From the NCBI GenBank assembly GCA_017883385.1, contig JADGNQ010000053.1, positions 1-34,358 of the forward strand: DNA of 34,358 nt, read 5' to 3'. Of the stretch, positions 1 through 8,270 are shown piece after piece. Numbering within the stretch: the stretch's first letter is position 1; each line of letters begins with the position of its first letter. A program made the translations under genes and the position numbers. The notes under the pieces were generated by a model. That model did not search any database and had not been told where the DNA came from. It saw only the letters and a program-made list of their open reading frames with translations. Source of the stretch: Candidatus Sulfotelmatobacter sp. (lineage in GTDB: Bacteria; Acidobacteriota; Terriglobia; Terriglobales; Acidobacteriaceae).

Positions 1-1
1 C

Positions 2-2353
2 TCAAACTCGCGCGATGCGGAGACGCAGATTACCTAGATTCGGCTTTTCCACGCGCAGCACGCCATGGCTGTTGGTCCGCAAGCGGAGCATGTCGGCTAG
101 AACTCCCGGCAACACCGCAGCGGACGAGGACGAAACATTTGGGCCGGTGAAACTAAGCTCATAGACCGTATCCGGCAGCAGGCTGGTCGCGATGAGCGAA
201 TCACACGCCAGATCCGGCAACGACACTTCCCCTCCCTGAGCAGCGGAATCCGATGCACTGAACAAAACGAACGGGCCAGCCTCTGAAGCGGCACCCAGAA
301 AATTGACCCCGTTGATCAACTCCGTGCGCTTCTTGCCCGTAGTACCGATGTTCCCGATCTCGAAAACGTGCAGGAAGAAATCCTCCTCGGCGGGAAGCGA
401 TGGGGACACTTCAATGCGCCAGGCGCCGGGCACCACGTTCTTGCGGTTCGAAGGAGAGATCTTGGAGATGTCGTCGCCCCAAAAAGTCTTCCACATGTGC
501 TGGAGCGTCGGGTCCTGGGGCAGTGGTCCGCCCTCCTGTGGCTCCAGGGGCCAATTTTCGCCGGTTCCCCAAGGGCCGCTCTGGTCATCTCCTGGAGTGT
601 AAAAATCATGACCGGGACCGCCACGGCGTGTAACCATCCGTTCACGCGGCAGCAGAGAATGCACTAGCAATTCTCCCGAGCCTTCCCGGAAGCGGAAAGT
701 TGAAGCGTTCTTGAATTCTTTCGCTTCCCCGGTTCCCTGCCCTGCATCCTGGTTTACGCTCGGCTCGTTGACCCCATGCAGCAGCCACGCCTTTTTGAAA
801 GATGGGTGCGCGCTGACGACCCGATCGAAAACGAAGAGCAGATCCTGCGCGGGCACATAGAGAACTTCGCGAGTAAATTTCTTCAGCTTTTCGCGCGAAT
901 ATGCGTTGCTGGCATCACCCATCGCATAGTGGTATTGGCCGGGCACGTGGTCCACTATGCGCATCGAGCCAAGATTCCACAGATCACGAGTACGCTGGAA
1001 ATCTTCAGGGCTGCGGATCGTGTTCCAGAAACGCGAGGAGTCCATGCGCTGTCCGCCGTCGTTAGCCGCGGGCAGAAGATTCTGCGACCAAAAGAATTTT
1101 TCTGATGGATCGTAAACTAGGATGGAATTATGAGCGACCGTGCGCCGGTAATAATTGAGATAGTGTGGGCTCTCGCTGTCGGTGTAGTCAGCCCCACTGT
1201 CAATGGCTAAATACCCGCCGTGATAGATCGTGATCTGGTTCTGATCGAGATGCTGATGCTTGGCCAGGTAAGGCCCGCAGTCGAATTCAATCCAGGTCGA
1301 GTCCGGCTTCCATCCACCGCGCATGACCAAATGGCCCACACCTGAAAAATAGTGCTGCCGCGGCAATTCGTCCTCGTGGGCGAGCGATGGATCGCGCGGC
1401 GTGACTTCAGGGTCGTCCCAAAGGAACTCGAGAACCGGAAGGGTCCATTGTTTTGGGAAGAAGCCACTCTTGCGCAGGAGCCATGCGCTGTAGGGATCCT
1501 TAAAGCGATTGACGGCATAACCGAGAACGGAAGTGTCGCGCAAATCCAGAATTGGATATTCGTTATCACCTTCGCGCGAGGGCGTGCCATCCGGAAGCAG
1601 TTTGTACAGGTAGGTGTTTCCTATATTGCGAAATAAACAGTAGTGGTGCGCGGGATCTACGCCGGTCGTCGTGCGCTGCAATTCAGCGAGCAGGGTCAGG
1701 CTGGCCCAGGTGATCCGCATGTAGTCCATAGATTCGTGATAGCTGCCCTCGGGAGAGACGACATTCGTGGTTTCGAGAACGTTGGCCAAACACTTAGCCA
1801 CTTGTGCATGCCACGAACCGCAACGATTGTTGCAGCCTGCGTAGCCGTCGAGTGCGGCTGAGACGAACGCGGGTAATGAGAGATAGCGCACGGCATAGTT
1901 GTGGTACGAGTAGTTGCCTGGATCGGCGAAGTCGGGGGCCGCGAGCATCGCGGAGGCCCCCTCCATCAACTCATCCGCAATCCGATTCTGTAATGCAGGT
2001 TCGAAGCCGGGATATCCAGAAAGCCAATCGAATGCCAGCGACCAGCGAGCGTAGTCAACCCAGGAACGCGAAGGCTTCACGCCCTTCGTGATATGGCCTG
2101 CGCGCATCGCGGCCAGGGCCTTCTCCGCAAAACTGTCTTGCCGGGTTAGTTGCCATGAGAGAGCCCACCCTTCCATATCTTCGGAGGGACGCATTCCGTT
2201 CGCGTACCTGGTTTTTAGGAGAGCCAAACCGGTAAAGGCATCGGTATTGGAGATCAACAGCCGAGGGCGCTGGGCCGAAACTTGAGAGTTGCCCTTCGAC
2301 ACTGCGAGAAGAATTGACGCCCCCACGCCTGCCATGAAGTCACGCCGCTTCAT
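2..2353 (-). CDS. Exported heparinase II/III-like polysaccharide lyase
   Basis: Probably cleaves a uronic-acid-containing polysaccharide by beta-elimination outside the cytoplasm. The 783-residue protein starts MKRRDFMAG, a twin-arginine-type leader. An alpha-helical, Trp/Tyr-rich N-terminal half resembles the (alpha/alpha) toroid of these lyases. Around residues 362-385 lies the heparinase II/III signature: HQHLDQNQ, then a Gly-Gly and an IDSGADY segment, followed by a beta-sandwich-like C-terminal region. I start it at 2353 because GAAGGAG lies about 10 bases upstream and the leader begins exactly there; the open frame continues to 2446 without a better start. The stop at 2-4 makes it complete. 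It is divergent from the regulator gene, with tandem repeats in the shared upstream region. The family is clear from the motif. The substrate (heparin, alginate, hyaluronan or a bacterial exopolysaccharide) cannot be read from sequence. Confidence 0.85.
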   Translation of the reverse strand: MKRRDFMAGVGASILLAVSKGNSQVSAQRPRLLISNTDAFTGLALLKTRYANGMRPSEDMEGWALSWQLTRQDSFAEKALAAMRAGHITKGVKPSRSWVDYARWSLAFDWLSGYPGFEPALQNRIADELMEGASAMLAAPDFADPGNYSYHNYAVRYLSLPAFVSAALDGYAGCNNRCGSWHAQVAKCLANVLETTNVVSPEGSYHESMDYMRITWASLTLLAELQRTTTGVDPAHHYCLFRNIGNTYLYKLLPDGTPSREGDNEYPILDLRDTSVLGYAVNRFKDPYSAWLLRKSGFFPKQWTLPVLEFLWDDPEVTPRDPSLAHEDELPRQHYFSGVGHLVMRGGWKPDSTWIEFDCGPYLAKHQHLDQNQITIYHGGYLAIDSGADYTDSESPHYLNYYRRTVAHNSILVYDPSEKFFWSQNLLPAANDGGQRMDSSRFWNTIRSPEDFQRTRDLWNLGSMRIVDHVPGQYHYAMGDASNAYSREKLKKFTREVLYVPAQDLLFVFDRVVSAHPSFKKAWLLHGVNEPSVNQDAGQGTGEAKEFKNASTFRFREGSGELLVHSLLPRERMVTRRGGPGHDFYTPGDDQSGPWGTGENWPLEPQEGGPLPQDPTLQHMWKTFWGDDISKISPSNRKNVVPGAWRIEVSPSLPAEEDFFLHVFEIGNIGTTGKKRTELINGVNFLGAASEAGPFVLFSASDSAAQGGEVSLPDLACDSLIATSLLPDTVYELSFTGPNVSSSSAAVLPGVLADMLRLRTNSHGVLRVEKPNLGNLRLRIARV

Positions 2354-2430
2354 TTTGAAATCGCTCCTTCGATCGCGAGTTGTGCCCGGGTGCAGTTCGG
2401 GCGGAGGGTGGTTCCCCTTTTTACACGTTG

Positions 2431-2460
2431 ACGCAAGTAAACACAAGTAGTCGCAAGCAA
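2431..2460. repeat. Three 10-bp tandem repeats, candidate operator
   Basis: Three consecutive decamers read ACGCAAGTAA, ACACAAGTAG and TCGCAAGCAA, sharing a CAAGYA core with an exact 10-bp period. The period matches one DNA helical turn, so the cores lie on the same face. They sit 78-107 bp upstream of the lyase start. DeoR-family regulators typically bind direct repeats, and the divergent gene encodes a DeoR-type domain, so an operator is a reasonable inference. Confidence 0.5.
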
Positions 2461-2575
2461 AAGTTGTTCATGGATATTCAGCTACGGGCAGCGAAAACGC
2501 GATTCGGTGCTCCGATCCCGCTTCAGTGGCTGGCTTTCGGCCAACTTGGACCAGGAAATCTCCCATTCTTCGTGA

Positions 2576-2587
2576 CTTTCTTTTGTT
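2576..2587 (-). promoter_or_regulatory. Candidate regulator-binding motif AACRAAAGMAAR
   Basis: Read on the minus strand this is AACAAAAGAAAG, identical over 12 bases to the site at 25343-25354. It lies 78 bp upstream of the regulator start, so autoregulation is possible. The match is between low-complexity A-rich sequences, so chance similarity is not excluded. Confidence 0.4.
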
Positions 2588-2664
2588 TTCCATGGATGGG
2601 TTGTATAAAATACGGGAATGCAAACCCAGAGGAAGGTACTCCTCCTGCGAGGGATCCTACTTTA

Positions 2665-3951
2665 ATGATGACTGGAAGAGACTCCCGTCTCCTGGCGGAG
2701 CAACGCCGGCGCAAGATCCTCGAACTGATCGAGCAAAAAGGACAGATCACCGTACGAGAGCTGGTCGAGCGGTTTGCCGTCTCGTCGGTCACAGCGCGGG
2801 GAGACTTGGATGCTTTGTGCTCACACGGCATGGCGGTTCGATCTCACGGCGGAGCAGTCCGCAGGTTGGAAGTGAGTCCAGATTCGGCGTCCGACTCGAA
2901 GGAAACGCAGCGCTTTGCCGAGGTGGCCCGGCTCGCAAAAGTGAGCTTGACGACAGTTTCGCGCATCGCCAGCGGAAGTTCCCAGGTCGCGCCCTCCGTC
3001 CAGGCAACCGTCCTGGCCGCTGCTCGAAAACTGGGTGTAACTCTGGGGGCAGGGAAAAGAAATCGCACGATCACGTTCATACTCGGCAACCGCGACACGG
3101 TGAACGAGTTCCAGTCGAAAGTGCTGCTAGGGGCGGAGGTCTACTGTGCCCAGCATGGCTGGGACTTGCACTTCATCAGTTTTCGTTGTGACCTGAACGC
3201 ACCCTTGGGAAGCTTGCGCCTTCCCGAGGCACTCATGCGATCGAATCGACCGAGCGGAGTCATTCTCACCGGCACACACTCCGTCAGTATTCTCGCAGCG
3301 CTTTCGGAGAAGAAGATTCCCTTCTCTCTCGTGGGAAACAACATCGTCGGCGATTGGCGGCCGGAACAATACGACTGCGTTTTCACGGATGACGTGCGGG
3401 GTTCCACTGACATCACCCGCTATCTTATCGCCCAAGGACACCGAAACATCTGGTACATCGGCAATCAGCGTCTTCCCTGGTTCGCTCGTTGCGCCGCAGG
3501 CTACCGCCAGGCCATGAAGGAGGCCGACCTTGAACCTCGTTTCAGCGAGATCAGTTCCGAGGATCGCGAACTCGGATACCTGGCGGTAAAGGCCCTACTG
3601 GCCAGCGGAGAGAGACCCACAGCTCTTTTTGTAGGCACAGATCAGGCCGCCTCCGGCGTGTACCAGGCGTTGCAGGAATCTGGAATCCGGATTCCCGATG
3701 ACATCAGTGTTGCGGGATTCAATGACACCATCGGCGAAGTGCTGCATCCCGGGCTTACAACGGTGCGCGAATTTCCTAAGGAGCTCGGCGGCCATCTAGC
3801 CGAATTTGCACTACGGCGGATTCACGAACCAGACCTGCCCCCCCAGCAACTCGTAATGCCGACCGAACTGATTCGCCGGGAAAGCGTGCGGCATGTTTCA
3901 TCCGGCCATGCATTGCTGACTTCCGTTCATATTCACGAAAACGTCCTGTGA
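2665..3951 (+). CDS. Chimeric DeoR-LacI transcriptional regulator with two HTH domains
   Basis: Likely the local regulator. The 428-residue product has three parts. Residues about 15-65 are a DeoR-type winged HTH (KILELIEQKGQITVRELV, then SSVTARGDLDAL, the DeoR recognition-helix pattern). Residues about 85-125 are a LacI-type HTH with hinge helix (VARLAKVSLTTVSRI and a VLAAARKLGV tail). From about residue 135 to the end is a periplasmic-binding-protein-like effector domain of the LacI/GalR type. Ordinary LacI proteins are about 340 residues with one HTH, so the extra N-terminal domain is real extra sequence. I chose the ATG at 2665, preceded by GAGGG, because the frame back to 2380 encodes no recognisable sequence. 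Its stop overlaps the next gene by four bases. The effector domain suggests a free sugar ligand rather than the sugar phosphate usual for DeoR proteins. Confidence 0.85.
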   Translation: MMTGRDSRLLAEQRRRKILELIEQKGQITVRELVERFAVSSVTARGDLDALCSHGMAVRSHGGAVRRLEVSPDSASDSKETQRFAEVARLAKVSLTTVSRIASGSSQVAPSVQATVLAAARKLGVTLGAGKRNRTITFILGNRDTVNEFQSKVLLGAEVYCAQHGWDLHFISFRCDLNAPLGSLRLPEALMRSNRPSGVILTGTHSVSILAALSEKKIPFSLVGNNIVGDWRPEQYDCVFTDDVRGSTDITRYLIAQGHRNIWYIGNQRLPWFARCAAGYRQAMKEADLEPRFSEISSEDRELGYLAVKALLASGERPTALFVGTDQAASGVYQALQESGIRIPDDISVAGFNDTIGEVLHPGLTTVREFPKELGGHLAEFALRRIHEPDLPPQQLVMPTELIRRESVRHVSSGHALLTSVHIHENVL

Positions 3952-6035
3952 GACCCTTGACCACAACACTTCTTCGGAGTCTACGGAGGCGACGAAGCAA
4001 AATACTTCTCTGCCTCATGGTGGTCGTCTGGACAGCCGTAAACGCACTGGGCGGATCGACTACCCCGCCGCCAGAGGCGTTCTCGGTATTGCCATTGGCT
4101 CCGAGTGGTCCGCAGATCACGCCCTATCTTGAGTATCAAACCGAGTTGGCCTGGCGCGAAGACGAGGAGAGGATGAAGGTCTGGTCCGGGATTCGCACCG
4201 AGCAGGATCTGCTACGCGTCCAGAACGAAATACGGCAAAAGCTTCTGACCATGCTCGGGGGACTGCCCACGACAAGAACTCCGCTGCACCCGCACGTCAC
4301 CGGACGCATTGCGATGGACGGCTTTCACATTGAAAAGCTGATCTTCGAGAGCCTCCCGGGCGTGTATGTGACGGCGCTTCTGTACGTGCCCGACGAGCAC
4401 AACAGCGGTGAGCATACGAAGCACCCTGCCGTTCTCGTCCCTGCCGGCCACGCAGAAAACGGGAAGACACACTATCAGGCGCTTTGTCAGAGACTTGTGC
4501 TACGCGGCTATGTCGTCATCAGCTGGGATCCAGTCGGTCAGGGCGAGCGCAGCCAGTTCTGGGATGTGAAGGCAGGCAAGAGTCGCTACAACCGGATCTG
4601 CGCGGAGCACGCAGTGCTCGGCAATCTGGCTTATCTGGCAGGCACAAACCTGGCGCGTTGGGAGATCTGGGACGGTCTGCGCGCCTTCGATTACCTGCTG
4701 ACGCGTCCAGAGGTCGATCCCCAAAGCATCAATATTACGGGCACCAGCGGAGGCGGCTTTCAAGCGATGCACATTGCGGCGCTCGAGCCCCGGATCAAGA
4801 TCGCCGCCATCTCCTGCTACATCACCTCATTGCCCATGCGAATGCACAATCGCATATTCAAGGATCCGGACAGCGATCCCGAGCAGGACTTGTACGGCAT
4901 GATATCGAACGGCGTGGACAATGCGGGCCTTATGCTGCTGATGTATCCGCGCCCCGTCTTCGTTGCCGCGGCGACGCTCGATTTCTTCCCCATTGAGGGC
5001 ACGCACAAGACTTTCCGGGAGATTTCAAAGATGTACAGCCGGTTTGGTCATGCGGATCGCATCGCGATGGCCGAGGGCTATCACGGTCATCAGTACTCCG
5101 ATGAAAATCAGGAGGCGGCATTCGAATTTCTAGATCACTTCAATCAACTGCCGCGGGGACACGCTCTCGGTGCGGCCAACGATTTGGACGAGAAAGCCGT
5201 GCAGTGCACGCGCACCGGCCAGGTGATGCTGGATTTCGAAGATGCAAGGTCGCTGATGGATGTAATCCGCGATTACTACAGTGAGCACCGGACCAGATCC
5301 GCTCCCTCCGTCAGGTATCTCTACTACGGTAGCAACTATCCTGGCATTGCAACCTGGAAGATCAGCGAATATGACGGCATGGCGCCGGCCGAGCGCGAGA
5401 TCGCGTGGGAGAGCGCGGGAAGCTCGCTATTCGAAGACATCTCCATCGATCGCTACGTTGTGCGTCATAGTCGCAACCTTGTCATGCCCCTGTTGCACAT
5501 CCACCGGACAGCGGACCAGAGGCATCGGTGGTTGCTGTGGTTCAGCAAAGACGGCAAGGCGGGCGTGAACGACTGGCCCGAGATCATGAAGTACCTGGAT
5601 GCAGGCTTCGATATCGTCACATTCGATTTTCGCGGGCTTGGCGAGACGCGGATGCCCTACAAGGCGGTGTCGGAAGACGATCCATCCTTCGCGCAGCTCG
5701 ATTTCGACCGCGCTTATGTCAATCCGCTCTCCAGCGTGTTAGCGGACTATGTTTACAATTCGCTCCTGACGGGCAGACCCTATTTCTTGCAGATGATCGA
5801 AGACGCTGAGATCGCTGTCCGTTTCTCGCGTTTAAAACTGCATGCGAGTTACTTTTCTGTGGCTAGTGATGAAGAGGGGTTCACCCTAGCAAATGCAATT
5901 GCAGGAACACTGCCAGCGATCAAACAGATTCCGCGACCCGACACGCAGATCATGAAGTGGTCCGATCTTGTAATCCAGAGGCGCGAACAGTGGCCCATTC
6001 AGTATCTGCTGCCGGGCGGGGCATACATTCACTAG
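3948..6035 (+). CDS. Secreted two-domain alpha/beta hydrolase (acetyl-xylan-esterase-like)
   Basis: Probably an esterase acting on a carbohydrate ester. The 695-residue protein has a basic N-terminus and a hydrophobic segment (residues about 19-35) that fits a signal peptide or anchor. The first half is a complete alpha/beta hydrolase: Gly-Thr-Ser-Gly-Gly-Gly with nucleophile Ser267, a candidate acid Asp345 and His379 or His381 in YHGHQY. The second half (from about residue 430) again has hydrolase-like pieces (a HIHRTAD segment and FDFRGLGE) but I see no second GxSxG, so it looks like a degenerate second domain. Translation starts at a GTG whose GTGA overlaps the regulator's stop, with no clear Shine-Dalgarno site, implying coupling to the regulator. 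It ends tail-to-tail with the MFS gene. The exact ester substrate is unknown. Confidence 0.75.
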   Translation: MRPLTTTLLRSLRRRRSKILLCLMVVVWTAVNALGGSTTPPPEAFSVLPLAPSGPQITPYLEYQTELAWREDEERMKVWSGIRTEQDLLRVQNEIRQKLLTMLGGLPTTRTPLHPHVTGRIAMDGFHIEKLIFESLPGVYVTALLYVPDEHNSGEHTKHPAVLVPAGHAENGKTHYQALCQRLVLRGYVVISWDPVGQGERSQFWDVKAGKSRYNRICAEHAVLGNLAYLAGTNLARWEIWDGLRAFDYLLTRPEVDPQSINITGTSGGGFQAMHIAALEPRIKIAAISCYITSLPMRMHNRIFKDPDSDPEQDLYGMISNGVDNAGLMLLMYPRPVFVAAATLDFFPIEGTHKTFREISKMYSRFGHADRIAMAEGYHGHQYSDENQEAAFEFLDHFNQLPRGHALGAANDLDEKAVQCTRTGQVMLDFEDARSLMDVIRDYYSEHRTRSAPSVRYLYYGSNYPGIATWKISEYDGMAPAEREIAWESAGSSLFEDISIDRYVVRHSRNLVMPLLHIHRTADQRHRWLLWFSKDGKAGVNDWPEIMKYLDAGFDIVTFDFRGLGETRMPYKAVSEDDPSFAQLDFDRAYVNPLSSVLADYVYNSLLTGRPYFLQMIEDAEIAVRFSRLKLHASYFSVASDEEGFTLANAIAGTLPAIKQIPRPDTQIMKWSDLVIQRREQWPIQYLLPGGAYIH

Positions 6036-6073
6036 CGGTCCGAAAGATCAGGCGCAGGACGGCCGCTTCTTCG

Positions 6074-7399
6074 CTATATCGGGCGCACCAGCCCCAGTTT
6101 CGTTGCCCGTGTGTTGCGAACCAGGAACAGCACAAGAATCATTCCTATGAACGGCACAAGTCCCGCCACGATGATGATCGTGTCGAAGGAGTGCGTGGCC
6201 AGCGCTTGGTTTGCATCGGAGAAATAACCGACCAATTTAAATGCAATGATTGTTCCGATGCCCGCGCTCATGCCGCTCAGCCCGCTGACCGAGGCCACGG
6301 AGTCGCTCCGGTAAAGGTCGGAAGGCAACACGTTCGCAATTGTCGAGAACGCGGCATAGCAAAATGTCGCCAGAGCAAAAAGAAGAGTGATTACCGCAAG
6401 GTTGACGGTAAGGACCGTGGGTATCAGCAAGGTCACTCCGATCCCGCCGAAAACCACCAGAGCTTTGCGGGCTGCGCCTAGCGTCCAGCCGCGCTTGATC
6501 AGATAGCCAGAGGTCGCTCCGCCGAAGAAGTTACCTAGATCGGCCGCGATGAAGGGAATCCAGATAGCGATCAATCCGCTCTTGAGCGGAATCCCTTTCG
6601 CTACCAGATAGATCGGAAACCAGTCTGCGATGAAGAACCAGACAGGATCGGTGAACGATCTCGCAATAATCACTCCCCAGGTTTGCGGCAGCTTCAAAAG
6701 ATCGACCCACCGGGAACGAGGTTTTTCGAGGAAAGCATCGGGATCGGCCGCATCCGCAAGAATCATTTGGCGCTCTTCATCGCTCACTCGCGGATGATCC
6801 TTGGGCGGGTGGTACGAGCGGCGCCAGACCAGCAGCCAAACGAAGCCCAGCATTCCAGGAATTGCAAACGCGGGGCGCCATCCCCAACGGTTGTAGATTG
6901 CGAACACGATAAAAGGTGCAAGCGCTCCTCCAATCGATGAACCGCTGTCGAACAGCGCTGTGGCAAGAGCTCGCTCACGTTTCGGGAACCACTCCGAAAC
7001 GGCTTTCGTCGCACCCGGCCAGTTGGCGGACTCGCCAGCGCCGAGAAGAAATCTGAACGCCGCGAAACTGTAGAACCCAGTCGCCAAGGAAGTGGCTATC
7101 GATACGATCGAGTACCAGAGAACAGAAACGGTCAGCCCTCGCCGGGTGCCGACGCGATCCATCAGCCTTCCGCATACGCTCTGGCCAATTGAGTACGCAA
7201 TGCGAAATCCGATGAGTAAGTTCGCGTAGTCCGAATTCGTCCAGTGGTAGAGCTGTTTGAGGTATGGCGAGAGAAGGGACAGGGTCTGGCGGTCGACATA
7301 GTTGATGACCGTCGACGCAAACAGCAGCGCACCGATCCACCAGCGCAAGTTGCGGATGGGCCGCACATTCAGCTCATGGACTTGCGCAGAGGCAGGCAT
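6074..7399 (-). CDS. MFS transporter, ExuT-like (anion:cation symporter family)
   Basis: A 441-residue inner-membrane carrier with about 12 hydrophobic segments. The early motif NYVDRQTLS in the first membrane segment and the RxxMDRVGTRRG loop between segments 2 and 3 are typical of hexuronate and related organic-anion symporters. GAGESANWPGATKAVSEWFP is also characteristic of that family. It is the last gene of the long minus-strand run, only 10 bases after the deaminase, and has no strong ribosome-binding site of its own, so it is probably coupled. Hexuronate or another sugar acid is the likeliest cargo, but N-acetylated sugars are possible given the neighbouring deaminase gene. Confidence 0.85.
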   Translation of the reverse strand: MPASAQVHELNVRPIRNLRWWIGALLFASTVINYVDRQTLSLLSPYLKQLYHWTNSDYANLLIGFRIAYSIGQSVCGRLMDRVGTRRGLTVSVLWYSIVSIATSLATGFYSFAAFRFLLGAGESANWPGATKAVSEWFPKRERALATALFDSGSSIGGALAPFIVFAIYNRWGWRPAFAIPGMLGFVWLLVWRRSYHPPKDHPRVSDEERQMILADAADPDAFLEKPRSRWVDLLKLPQTWGVIIARSFTDPVWFFIADWFPIYLVAKGIPLKSGLIAIWIPFIAADLGNFFGGATSGYLIKRGWTLGAARKALVVFGGIGVTLLIPTVLTVNLAVITLLFALATFCYAAFSTIANVLPSDLYRSDSVASVSGLSGMSAGIGTIIAFKLVGYFSDANQALATHSFDTIIIVAGLVPFIGMILVLFLVRNTRATKLGLVRPI

Positions 7400-7409
7400 A
7401 TTTGCCGGA

Positions 7410-8180
7410 TTATGGTGCCGTAGAAACTCCCGAACTTAAGAGAGCAGCCGAATCCGTGTCGAGGTAGATAGTAGCATTCGAGTGGTTGCGCAGGATCGAC
7501 GCCGGCATCATGGGGCTGATCTCACCTTCAAGGCACGCCTTTACCGCACGTGCTTTCCGCGTGTCCGGGACGACCACGATGATCTCCTTGGCGCGCATGA
7601 TTTGCTGCACGGACATTGAAATCGCCTTCTTAGGCACATCCGTCAACTTCGAGAACCAACCTTCATTCACCTGCTGTTGTCGGCATACCTCGTCGAGATC
7701 AACGATGAGGTAGGGGTCAGCGACCTGAAAATCCGCGGGCGGATCGTTAAACGCAAGGTGCCCATTCTCTCCGATTCCGGCAAAAAGAATGTCCACCGGT
7801 TTCGACTGAAGTTCGTTCCCAACTTTTGTAACCGTCCCGTGTGGATCGCCATCTCCGTCGAGCAGGTGATACCTGGTGATTCCGACTTTATGAATCAATC
7901 TCTCGAAGAGATATTTGCGAAAACTGGCCGGATGGGTGGAAGGCAGATCAACGTACTCGTCCAGATGAAAAACCTCGACCCGACTCCAATCGATACCGGG
8001 TGCACTGGTCAATGCGTCCAAGAATTCAAACTGAGATGCCCCAGTGGCGGCTACGAGGCGGGCGTTTCCTTGATTGCTCAGCGTCCGCCGGAGAGAGCGC
8101 GCGGCATGATCGGCTGCTGCCTGGCCCAAAGAGTACTTGTCGGCAAGAATTTTTGTCTTAGATTGCGACACCGTGTTCAT
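7410..8180 (-). CDS. nagB: Glucosamine-6-phosphate deaminase family protein (NagB-like)
   Basis: NagB converts glucosamine-6-phosphate to fructose-6-phosphate and ammonia in the cytoplasm. The 256-residue protein has the family signatures: [10 protein letters not shown] (Asp74, the enolising base position) and [14 protein letters not shown] (His141, catalytic His). Compared with the E. coli enzyme, the Asp141 position is Asn139 and the Glu148 position is Asp146. The Asn variant also occurs in other bacterial NagB enzymes, while the Asp at the Glu position is less usual. A GAGG site about 6 bases upstream supports the start. It lies between the DUF5107 and MFS genes in one transcription unit. 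A 6-phosphogluconolactonase or a deaminase with another amino-sugar substrate remains possible because the fold is shared. Confidence 0.8.
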   Translation of the reverse strand: MNTVSQSKTKILADKYSLGQAAADHAARSLRRTLSNQGNARLVAATGASQFEFLDALTSAPGIDWSRVEVFHLDEYVDLPSTHPASFRKYLFERLIHKVGITRYHLLDGDGDPHGTVTKVGNELQSKPVDILFAGIGENGHLAFNDPPADFQVADPYLIVDLDEVCRQQQVNEGWFSKLTDVPKKAISMSVQQIMRAKEIIVVVPDTRKARAVKACLEGEISPMMPASILRNHSNATIYLDTDSAALLSSGVSTAP

Positions 8181-8270
8181 TTGACCTCGTCACTTCCTGG
8201 TTCATGTTTCTAAGTGCAACTCGTGTGTTGCGTCTGCCTCATCGATTGCTGCTCACCGTTCTCATTGGAA
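8181..8270. other. Intercistronic gap between DUF5107 gene and nagB
   Basis: A 90-bp gap inside the minus-strand run, the widest there apart from the one after the TonB receptor. It holds the nagB ribosome-binding site (GAGG) and a small inverted repeat at 8217-8232 (GCAAC, 6-base loop, GTTGC), too weak to call a terminator. No promoter motif is evident. Confidence 0.35.

Larger units (their letters stand above)
2354..2664. promoter_or_regulatory. Divergent promoter region between lyase and regulator genes
   Basis: This 311-bp gene-free stretch separates two divergent genes. It contains three 10-bp tandem repeats (2431-2460) and, on the minus strand at 2576-2587, a copy of a motif found at other promoters of the locus (AACAAAAGAAAG). 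A TATAAAAT-like sequence near 2613 could be a -10 element for the regulator, but no good -35 is visible. I see no small gene here. Confidence 0.6.

Noticed and set aside
2431..2460. CRISPR-like or minisatellite interpretation of the 10-bp repeats
   Set aside because: The units are only 10 bp with no spacers and no cas genes nearby; a direct-repeat operator fits better.
2526..3191. 221-codon open frame overlapping the regulator in another frame
   Set aside because: Out-of-frame shadow; the regulator frame contains both HTH signatures.
6036..6073. Bidirectional terminator between the convergent esterase and MFS genes
   Set aside because: Only a short GTCC/GGAC pairing with a long loop is visible and there is no T-run on either strand.
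8217..8232. Hairpin before nagB as a terminator or attenuator
   Set aside because: The stem is only 5 bp with no T-run, so it is likely chance.
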